Shown here: in pieces, positions 56,841 through 64,000 of the stretch
Position numbering within the stretch: the first letter of the stretch is position 1
Layout of the letters: each line of letters starts with the position of its first letter
Assembly: GCA_035222895.1 (NCBI GenBank)
Contig: JAVYIG010006823.1
Location: forward strand, 47,281-111,280
Source: Strongylocentrotus droebachiensis
Taxonomy: Eukaryota > Echinodermata > Echinoidea > Camarodonta > Strongylocentrotidae
Reading direction: 5' to 3'
DNA: 64,000 nt
Program-made: the position numbers and the translations under genes
The notes under the pieces: model-generated
What the model was told of the DNA's origin: nothing
The model's input: only the letters and a program-made list of their open reading frames with translations
Database searches by the model: none

Positions 56841-59267
56841 TTATTCTTGTATATTACTATAAGATTTGAGCAAAAATGTTTTTAGATTTTTCTTGAAAGA
56901 ATTTAGGGATGGACTATTTTTAATACTTTCACTTAGAGAATTCCAAAATCTAGGACCATCATACATAAAAGACTTCTTCGCTAATATAGTTCTAAAGAGT
57001 GGTAGGTGAAACTCGTTTGACTGTCTAGTTGGGTAATCATGAAATGACCGATTTAGGGGGAACATGGCATCAAATATATGTGGAAGGGTCTTTTTTGAAT
57101 ATTTATACATAAATTGTCCTAGGTGAAGTAGATACAGGTCATTTGTTTTTAATAGTCTGCCATTAACGAATAACGGGTCTGTGTGTGAGAGTGGAGCAGA
57201 ATGGTAAATAATACGAAGAGACTTCTTTTGTAATAATAACAGTCTATTTAATAGAGTTTGCTGCGTGTTGCCCCAAGTAAGTATTCCATAATTCAGGTAT
57301 GGTAAAATTAAAGATGAATAAAGCATGAGTAGGGATGATGTCGGAAAATGAAATTTAAGTTTATTTATTATGCCAATATTCCGTGAAATGATCTTACATG
57401 TATTATCTATATGGTATTTCCACGAAAGTTTGTTATCAACAGTAATGCCTACAAATTTAATGAATGAAACAACTTCCAAGGGGGTATCGTCAAAAATTAT
57501 ATTCTTGGGCAGTGTGTCAATAGAATTACTAAATAACATATATTTGTTTTTTTGGAGGTTAAGGGATAGTTTGTTTGCTTTTATCCATTGGGTGACTTTT
57601 TCAAGTTCAGAATTTACAACATTGACTAGGGAATTTGGATTTCTATGGGAATAAAATAAATTAGAATCGTCTGCAAAAAGTATAAATGAAAGGACATCGG
57701 ATGATTTACAAAAGTCATTAATATAAATAATAAACAATAAAGGGCCTAACAAACTTCCCTGCGGTACTCCACAATTTACGTTTTGCATATTGGAAGCATG
57801 ATCATTCAAGAATACATATTGTCGTCTATTGGATAAGTAACTCCTAAACCACTCCAAGGCCTTCCCACGCACCCCATAATGAGAAAGTTTGAATAATAAG
57901 ATGTCATGATTGATGGTGTCGAAGGCCTTGGAGAAGTCCAGGAAGATGCCAACTAGGTGCGAAGAATTGTCTAAAGCATGCGCTACTTTGTCAATAAAAT
58001 TCAATAAGGCATGTTCTGTATTATGTTTTTCTCTAAATCCAAACTGAAAGTTGGAAAAAATACTATGAGTTTTTAAAAAGTAAACAGTTCTACGATAAAC
58101 AATTTTTTCTAGAATTTTCGACAAGGAGGATAATAAAGAGATTGGTCGATAATTACTGACATTCAACTTATCACCTTTTTTGTACAGGGGTATGACTTTT
58201 GCGATTTTCATATTATCTGGGACTTGTCCATTAAGTAACGATAGATTAAGAATGTGTACTAAAGGATTTACAATTGAAGATATTACACCTTTTAGAATAA
58301 AATTATTAATGTCGTCATAGCCGGGACTCTTTTTGTTATTCAAATTAGATACAATATCAATGATATCTTCTTTAACTATAGGAGTGAGAAAAATAGTATT
58401 GGGGTTGGGTGTGCCTAGGTAATCAGAGAAATGTTTGGCTGAAGGAGGAATCCCTTCAGCCAAGTTTGTCCCTATAGAGGAAAAAAAGTTGTTGAAAGTA
58501 TTGGCTATGTTTTCAGGATCTTCGACAATATCATCATTATACCTAATTTTAGTTATATCTGATTTGTTATTGGATAAATTCATTGCTTGTTTTAAAATCT
58601 TCCATGTGTTTTGAATATCATTCTTATATAAAGTTAACTGGTTCGTAAAGTAGTTTTTTTTTGCTAATCGTATTGTTTTAGTTAAAGTATTTTTATAACT
58701 GGTGTATCTAGCTTTTGCCTGTTCAGTACCTTTCATTTTACATTTATAGTATAAGTTATTTTTTCTGTTAATTGAACGTAAAAGTGATTTAGAAATCCAT
58801 GGAAGTCTCGGTGATTTTTTGTAGGTAGTTCCTTTGTCTTTAACTTTAGGAATGTGAATATCTAATTGATCATGAAATATGTTAAGGAAATTATTAAAAG
58901 ATACATTTACGTCATTATTATCGTAAACACACGACCAGTCAGCAGAGTCTAAAGATGCGTCAAGAATGGCAATATTTTCATGGTTAGGTCTGCGTCTTGA
59001 TGGTCTGTGATGATTCACTAATGAGTGCTTAAGGGTAAAATGTGACATAATAGGAAAATGATCCGTTATATCAGATATAATTACAGAAGAGTCTGGGGTA
59101 GGAAGAGTATTGCAAAAAACATTATCAATAAGGGTGGCGGAGTGATTTGCCATACGGGTGGGTTTCGATATTAAAGGCAAAAACGAGGCAGTCAAAAATA
59201 TTTCAAGAAATTCATGGGATATATTGTTGTTATTATGCTTTAAAATATCAATATTAAAATCTCCCAT
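56841..59267 (-). CDS. Retrotransposon polyprotein: end of endonuclease plus reverse transcriptase
   Basis: 808 codons. Residues 2-5 are GDFN and 46-50 LIDNV, followed by SDITDH at 65-70: the last catalytic motifs of an AP-like endonuclease. The reverse transcriptase has SNYRPISLL (371-379), SKAFDTINHD (446-455), GVPQGSLLGPLLF (500-512) and FADD (531-534, the catalytic aspartates). The thumb and C-terminal region end with YPTR and FWNSL. The product nicks target DNA and copies its own mRNA there. The true start is upstream: codon 1 is an internal Met after a frameshift that separates it from 59281-59937. All catalytic motifs are intact, which suggests recent activity. Its 3' UTR stem-loop is likely the binding site for this protein. 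Confidence 0.9.
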   Translation of the reverse strand: MGDFNIDILKHNNNNISHEFLEIFLTASFLPLISKPTRMANHSATLIDNVFCNTLPTPDSSVIISDITDHFPIMSHFTLKHSLVNHHRPSRRRPNHENIAILDASLDSADWSCVYDNNDVNVSFNNFLNIFHDQLDIHIPKVKDKGTTYKKSPRLPWISKSLLRSINRKNNLYYKCKMKGTEQAKARYTSYKNTLTKTIRLAKKNYFTNQLTLYKNDIQNTWKILKQAMNLSNNKSDITKIRYNDDIVEDPENIANTFNNFFSSIGTNLAEGIPPSAKHFSDYLGTPNPNTIFLTPIVKEDIIDIVSNLNNKKSPGYDDINNFILKGVISSIVNPLVHILNLSLLNGQVPDNMKIAKVIPLYKKGDKLNVSNYRPISLLSSLSKILEKIVYRRTVYFLKTHSIFSNFQFGFREKHNTEHALLNFIDKVAHALDNSSHLVGIFLDFSKAFDTINHDILLFKLSHYGVRGKALEWFRSYLSNRRQYVFLNDHASNMQNVNCGVPQGSLLGPLLFIIYINDFCKSSDVLSFILFADDSNLFYSHRNPNSLVNVVNSELEKVTQWIKANKLSLNLQKNKYMLFSNSIDTLPKNIIFDDTPLEVVSFIKFVGITVDNKLSWKYHIDNTCKIISRNIGIINKLKFHFPTSSLLMLYSSLILPYLNYGILTWGNTQQTLLNRLLLLQKKSLRIIYHSAPLSHTDPLFVNGRLLKTNDLYLLHLGQFMYKYSKKTLPHIFDAMFPLNRSFHDYPTRQSNEFHLPLFRTILAKKSFMYDGPRFWNSLSESIKNSPSLNSFKKNLKTFLLKSYSNIQE

Positions 59268-59280
59268 TATGAAAACATCT

Positions 59281-59937
59281 TTATTTATAAAAAAGTGAAT
59301 TCTTTAGTAAATCTGTAAGGTACACTATGAAATCATTTAAATTTGAACTTGGAGGTCTATACATAATACCCATGATTATATTTTTAGTATCCGGAACATT
59401 GATTTCGATAAAAAGAGACTCCAGTGTTTCGTTCATTACATTAATTTCATTTAGAATTGAATAGTCGTAACTGTGTGAAACGAAAAATGCAACACCCCCG
59501 CCGGGTCTATTTTTTCTATTATTGACAACAAGATCATAACCATCTAATGCAAATGGTAGGTTTGATTCACTGGATAACCAGGTTTCCGTAAGTCCTATTA
59601 TGGAAAATGACTGTTTGGATTGGTTATCTAATAGTAATAACAATTCTTCAAAGTGTTTATTTAAGCTTCTAATGTTTAAATGCAAAAGAGAAAATGTGTC
59701 TATAGCAAATTCCTTAAGGAGGTTTTTAAATTGGGACTCGGTTACATATTCAGATGAAGGGCTTTGAATTTGGTCATGATCAGGGAAAAAATCTAAAACT
59801 TCAGTCGATGAGTTTATATTATTTGCTACAAACTGGTTATACGCTACATTAGTTGAAGAATAATCATTAGCGAGATTCGTTGATGAAGGGTTAAGTGAAT
59901 GAAAAAGGTCATCATCATTTGAAGAATAGAATGGCAT
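59281..59937 (-). CDS. Retrotransposon ORF2 N-terminal part: start of endonuclease
   Basis: 218 codons. After an unrecognised acidic/Ser-rich leader (1-80) come HLNIRSL (87-93, catalytic Asn), LTETW (116-120, catalytic Glu), GGGVAFFV and YRPP (193-196), the first motifs of an AP-like endonuclease. The frame ends in a stop just after a run of six T's (minus strand). The next endonuclease motif, GDFN, lies in another frame of the same strand about 30 bases further on. The reading is thus one gene broken by a single-base length change, or a homopolymer sequencing error. Confidence 0.85.
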   Translation of the reverse strand: MPFYSSNDDDLFHSLNPSSTNLANDYSSTNVAYNQFVANNINSSTEVLDFFPDHDQIQSPSSEYVTESQFKNLLKEFAIDTFSLLHLNIRSLNKHFEELLLLLDNQSKQSFSIIGLTETWLSSESNLPFALDGYDLVVNNRKNRPGGGVAFFVSHSYDYSILNEINVMNETLESLFIEINVPDTKNIIMGIMYRPPSSNLNDFIVYLTDLLKNSLFYK

Positions 59938-60008
59938 ATAAACTGGGCCATTGAAGTACAGTCAAGATCTCAATATAACATTGCATTTTCGGTTTTGGGT
60001 TTGTAGCA

Positions 60009-60273
60009 CAGGGGCGGATCCAGCTTTTTATAAAGGGGGGGTTGGGGTGGTATGCGAGGGAGCGTAGCGACCGAGTCCAAGCGAGCGGAGCGAGCGAGGG
60101 GGGAGGGTGTGGGAGGGGGGTGTCCCCCCTCCCACAGTAGGGAAATTTTTTGAAAATCTGTGTGTGAAAATGGCGTTTTCTTGCGATAAGATTTTAAAAA
60201 ATGGTCCCCGGATTTTTTTTTGGGGGGGGTTGCAACCCCCCCAACCCCCCCCCCCCCCCTAGATCCGCCACTG
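60009..60273. mobile_element. 265-bp short element with TAGCA duplication
   Basis: Ends CAGGGGCGGATCCAG / CTAGATCCGCCACTG, flanked by TAGCA at 60004-60008 and 60274-60278. The interior has 'gcgagcggagcgagcg', poly-G and poly-C tracts and 'gtgtcccccctcc'. The ends resemble hAT-type elements, but a 5-bp duplication leaves the superfamily open. Confidence 0.78.
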
Positions 60274-60278
60274 TAGCA

Positions 60279-60850
60279 ATAAGCAAGCAATTGGGCGATA
60301 GAAGCGTCCTGCATGGATACACAGAAAAAAAGTTTTACATGTGGACAAGTACAGATACATAAACACGTGAATACAGAGAACAGAACAATGACAACATACA
60401 ACAGAGAAGGGGTTGCAAGAAGGACTTGACACAAAGAGAGAAAGAAAAGATACATGTAGGTACAAGGAGAGACTACATTCCACAGAAGTCCTCGTAGGCA
60501 GAGCGAACGAACGAGCCAATGAACAATAACAAGGGCTTTCATCGAAAGGGTGCGGTGCGGCGCGGCGCGGTGTGGTGTGCTCAACGCACCCATTCGATAA
60601 AAGAGGGGGGGGCTTTTCTCGAAAGGGTGCGTTGAGAGCGGAGTACCGTTTTAACACACCCTTTCGATAAAAGAGGGGGGGGGCTTTTCTCGAAAGGGTG
60701 CGTCGACTAGTCTTTCGCATCAGTCGTTTAAATGAGGATCTCGGACAAAAGGTAATAGTTGCCAATTTAAGTATATCGAAAATGTATTAAATAAAATGGA
60801 ATGGTCTTGATTACAGAGTGGTCTCTTTCGTTATTACTATGTTGATGGGG
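60279..60850. other. Unassigned interval with a tandem hairpin motif
   Basis: Purine-rich, no recognised gene; a 168-codon minus-strand frame has no familiar motif. At about 60590-60705 a ~75-bp unit occurs twice. Each unit contains CTTTCGATAAAAG, a G run, CTTTTCTCGAAAG and 'ggtgcgt', the first two being inverted halves of a hairpin. A GC-rich 'ggtgcggcgcggcgcggtg' run lies at about 60551-60570. Confidence 0.5.
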
Positions 60851-62390
60851 GAGACAGAGAGAAGGAAAAAAGGGAAAGGGAAAGGGAAGATAAAAGGAAA
60901 GAATAAGAAGAAAAGAGGGAAACTGGGGGGGGGGCGAAGGGCTCTTGCCTCCTCACCCCCCCCCCCCCCCGCCAAAAAATAAATAAGAGAGAGAGAGAGA
61001 GAAGGGAAAGGGAAAGAAAATATAAAAGGAAAGAAAGAAGAGGAAGAAGAAAAGAGGGAAACGGGGGAAGGGCGAAAGGCTCTTACCTCCCCCCCCCCCC
61101 CCCGCCAAAAAAATAAATAAGAGGGAGAGAGAGAGAGAGAGAGAGAAGGGAAAGGGAAAGAAAGAAGAATAATAAGAAGGAAAGGGGGAAACGGGGGAAG
61201 GGCGAAGGGCTCTAATTGCCTCCTCCCTCCCCACCCCCCGCCAAAAAATAAATAAGAGATAGAGAGAGAAGGGAAAGGGAAAGAAAATATAAAAGGAAAG
61301 AAAGAAGAGGAAGAAGAAGAAGAAAAGAGGTAAACGGGGGCGAAGGGCTCTTGCATCCCCCCGCCAAAAAATAAATAAGAGAGAGAAGGGAAAGGGACAG
61401 GTAACGAGAAGATAAAAGGAAAGAAAGAAGAGGAAGAAGAAGGAAACGGGGGCGAAGGGCTCTTGCCTCCTCCCCCCCCCCCCCGCCAAAAAAATAAATA
61501 AGAGAGAGAGAGAAGGTAAAGGGAAAGAAAATATAAAAGGAAAGAAAGAAGAGGAAGAAGGAAAGAGAGAAATGGGGGAAGGGCGAAAGGCTCTTAGCCC
61601 CCCCCCCCCGCCAAAAAAAAAATAAGAGAGAGAGAGAGAGAGAAGGGAAAGGGAAAGAAAGAAGAGGAGTAAGAAGGAAAGAGGGAAACGGGGGAAGGGC
61701 GAAGGGCTCTTGCCTCCTCCCCCCTTCCAAAAATAAATAAGAGAGAGAGAGAGAGAGAAGGGAAAGAAAATATAAAAGGAAAGAAAGAAGAGGAATAGGG
61801 AAGGAAAGAGGGAAACTGGGGGAGGGGGCGAAGGGCTCTTGCCTCCTCACCCCCCCCCCCCCGCCAAAAAATAAATAAGAGAGAGAGAGAGAAGGGAAAG
61901 GGAAAGGGAAAGAAAATATAAAAGGAAAGAAAGAAGAAGAAGAAGGAAAAAGGGAAACGGGGGAAGGGCAAAGGCTCTTACCTCCCCCCCCCCCCCCTCC
62001 CGCCAAAAAAATAAATAAGAGAGGGAGAGAGAAGGGAGAGGGAAAGAAAATATAAAAGGAAAGAAAGAAGAGGAAAAAGAATAAGAAAAGAGGGAAACGG
62101 GGGCGAAGGGCTCTTGCCTCCTCCCTCCCCCCCCCCCCCCCGCCAAAAAATAAATAAGAGAGAGAGAGAGAAGGAAAGGGAAAGAGAAGATAAAATGAAA
62201 GAAAGAAGAGGAAGAATAGGAAAAGAGGGAAACGGGGGCAAAGGGCTCTTGCCTCCTCCCTCCCCCCCCCCGCCAAAAAATAAATAAGAGAGAGAGAGAG
62301 AAGGAAAGGGAAAGATAAGATAAAATGAAAGAAAGAAGAGGAAGAAGAAGAAAAGAGGGAAACGGGGGCAAAGGGCTCTTGCCTCCTTTC
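60850..62390. repeat. Polypurine minisatellite, about 12 units of ~125 bp
   Basis: Each unit reads: C run, 'gccaaaaaataaataag', (AG)n, 'aagggaaagggaaag', 'aaaatataaaaggaaag', 'aagaagaggaag', 'gggaaacggggg', 'cgaagggctcttgcctcc'. The anchor CGCCAAAAAATAAATAAG recurs near 60970, 61103, 61240, 61361, 61484, 61608, 61861, 62002, 62140 and 62270, with a variant near 61725. Long minus-strand frames of F, P, S and L are low-complexity artefacts. Confidence 0.9.
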
Positions 62391-62645
62391 TTTTCTTTCT
62401 TTTCCTTTCTTTCCTATTCTCCCTCTTTTTCGTTTTCCTCTTTCTTTCTTCTCTTTTCTTTCCTTTCTTTTCTTTTTTCTTTTTTCTTTTCTTTTTCTTT
62501 TTTTCTTTTCTTTCCCTTTTCCTCTCTTTTTCCCCTCCCCCTTTTCTCATTTTTCCCGACGGCAGCGCAATTTTACCGACAATATCCTGACAGGTGGGGG
62601 GGTGTCGCACCCCACACCCCCCTTTGGAGACGCCCCTGCCTACGC
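62391..62645 (+). repeat. Polypyrimidine tract and hAT-like terminus
   Basis: The strand bias flips sharply at 62391 from purine- to pyrimidine-rich (ctttctttcc). After 'ctcatttttcccgacggcag' the sequence ends with GACGCCCCTGCCTACGCCACTG-type bases, close to the right end of the element at 54835. No matching left end was found in the window. Confidence 0.6.
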
Positions 62646-63559
62646 CACTGTTGGCGACCACAAGGCTATCAATACAAATTAAGACATATTAATGAAGATT
62701 CTTTTTTAATGTTGCAGAGAGATAAGTATTTTCTCTATGAACTTGTTTAATGGACAATAAATAATATTAAAAACATGAATACTATAGCGGTATAATGATG
62801 AGAGAGATGATTTAAGTCAAACTTTTGTTCAATGTGATTGGAGTAGACTTGAGGGTGGGGGGGGGGAGGTGTCCCCCCCCCCCCCTAAGATCTCGGCCGT
62901 TTCACAGCCGATCGCCGCGAAAATGAATATTTATGGTAATTTATGCAAACAAGGTCAGAGAATTCACATTTTACCCATAAATCATATATTATTCATATTC
63001 AGCGTTCTTTTTCACTACATATATTCGTTAGAATAATAATACGACAACAAAGTTGGAAGAGCCAGTTTATCCCTATGTTATCTCTTGTTTTGATAATTTG
63101 TATTTATGTATTATATTATTTTTGTTGTTTTATTCATTTCTAACCAAAATTCAACTATTTTGACCTAAAATCAAACACATTAACTTGAAACAAGACCAAA
63201 TAACCAATGTTTTCTCTTTTTAAAAGAATAAATGGTATTTCCATATGTTTGGTACATAAATCACAAAAATGAGCGATTTTAGGGCTGACATGCAAAAACA
63301 AAAGGTCACGTGACTCCGCAACTATACGTCCGATTTTCAACAAAAAAATGTTTCACAAGATTGCGTAAGACTCGAAAGAAAAAAGTCATGAAGAAAAACT
63401 TTATATCTGCCGCGGTTCCGGAGTAGTCGCGAAATTACTAGAGAGCACTAATCTTTTTTGGAGCCCTCGAAAATTTGAAAATCGTACCCCCCCCCCTTGA
63501 ACGCCGGGGGGGGGGCTATCTCCCAAAAACGGTAAAATTAACGTGTTTTCTTTTTTTTT
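62646..63559. other. AT-rich interval, nothing recognised
   Basis: No gene identified; open frames are under 70 codons without motifs. Holds a G-run/C-run pair near 62858-62885 and another near 63487-63517, each able to pair as a hairpin. A T run at 63543-63560 precedes the terminal satellite. Confidence 0.5.
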
Positions 63560-64000
63560 TACACGTTTTTTCACAGGGCGGAGCCTCAGAAGCTCAGGGG
63601 TATTAAACATCGAAATTAACGTCGGATGAGCATAATTTTATACCTTATTTGTGACAGTGGCAGGACACAATTTGGTGTTGTGTCCAGGGGGCGGAGCCCC
63701 CAGAAGCTCAGGAGTTTGTACATTAAATTATTATTATTTTATACCTTATTTGTGACACAGGGGTCACGAATTGGCGTGGGGTCCAGGGGGTGGAGCCTCC
63801 GGAAGCTCAGGAGTTTTGGGCAATAAATAACGGTCAGATGAGCATATTTTGTATATCTATTTGTGACACTGGCAGGACACAAATTGGTGTTGGATCCAAG
63901 GGGCGGAGCCCCAAGAAGGTGAGGGGTTTTATACATCAAATTATCGTCAGATGAGCATATTTATATATCTATTTGTGACACTGGCAGAACACAAATTCTT
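63560..64000 (+). repeat. ~120-bp GC-box satellite, continues past the window
   Basis: About four units with 'gtgacactggcaggacac', 'aattggtgttg', 'gtccagggggcggagcccc', 'agaagctcaggggtttt' and 'cagatgagcatatttt'. The palindromic GGGGCGGAGCCCC is the most constant part. The same family, inverted, is enclosed in the foldback at 39619-40390. Short open frames here repeat the unit. Confidence 0.85.

Larger units (their letters stand above)
56326..59990 (-). mobile_element. Near-intact CR1/L2-like non-LTR retrotransposon
   Basis: Minus-strand element with an apurinic-type endonuclease and reverse transcriptase (56841-59937). A 3' UTR of about 510 bp holds a stem-loop (56486-56529) and 'gaaataaat', and ends in a (TGAATA)n-type tail at about 56326-56348. 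The 5' boundary is uncertain; a nucleic-acid-binding first ORF was not found. Assignment to the Jockey/CR1/L2 superclade rests on domain order and motif style. Confidence 0.82.

Noticed and set aside
59970..60765. Two overlapping minus-strand frames (207 and 168 codons) as a possible retrotransposon first ORF
   Set aside because: The first spans an inserted short element with poly-C tracts, and neither shows a zinc knuckle, coiled coil or other known motif.
60811..62661. Minus-strand frames up to 354 codons rich in F, P, S and L
   Set aside because: They translate the ~125-bp minisatellite unit in overlapping frames; no domain, and frames change with unit length.

Overview
This is a window of animal nuclear DNA. 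It holds one recognisable host gene, a five-exon GRB2/drk-type SH3-SH2-SH3 adaptor with canonical GT-AG introns. Almost everything else is repetitive: a ~39 kb long-unit satellite, many short inverted-repeat transposons (MITEs, foldbacks, hAT-like elements), non-LTR (CR1/L2-like) retrotransposons, poly-C tracts and polypurine minisatellites. The mix suggests a marine invertebrate, possibly a non-vertebrate deuterostome, but the sequence alone does not fix the phylum.

Layout. 1-120 is an ATC-type microsatellite. About 121-39618 is one compound tandem array. Divergent ~1.14 kb 'A' units flank (121-6466 and 32331-39618) a central block of related 'B' units. The B block consists of three 1203-bp B1 units (6467-10075), one B1/B2 chimera (10076-11296), 17 full B2 units of about 1202 bp (11297-31728) and a partial unit. 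Two linked diagnostic sites split B2 into types alpha and beta. From 14903 to 29326 they run alpha-beta-beta four times, a 3606-bp higher-order repeat. The last B2 units are full of single-base indels that look like consensus error. The array carries no credible gene.

39619-44327 is a transposon patchwork: a foldback with an internal satellite, a polypyrimidine minisatellite, a dispersed repeat split by two nested elements, and a TA-flanked MITE. The GRB2 gene runs from 44328 to 49800 (poly-A signal at 50096) on the + strand. Its introns hold a TTAA-flanked MITE (second copy inside the satellite at 1530), two tRNA-like SINE heads, a near-perfect foldback hairpin and a TA-flanked MITE. The encoded 214-aa protein keeps the key SH3 and SH2 ligand-binding residues but has an unusual start to its SH2 domain.

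50188-55445 is a multi-layer nest: a minus-strand retrotransposon is interrupted by a plus-strand retrotransposon 3' UTR and by a MITE; the MITE is split by a hAT-like element with an 8-bp target duplication; that element contains another retrotransposon fragment. 56326-59937 is a nearly intact minus-strand CR1/L2-like retrotransposon with one frameshift in a T run. The 3' UTRs of three independent retrotransposon copies share an RNA stem-loop whose outer stem changes sequence but stays paired. 60009-64000 holds a short TAGCA-flanked element, a polypurine minisatellite, a hAT-like end, unassigned AT-rich DNA and a ~120-bp satellite that also occurs, inverted, inside the foldback at 39.6 kb.
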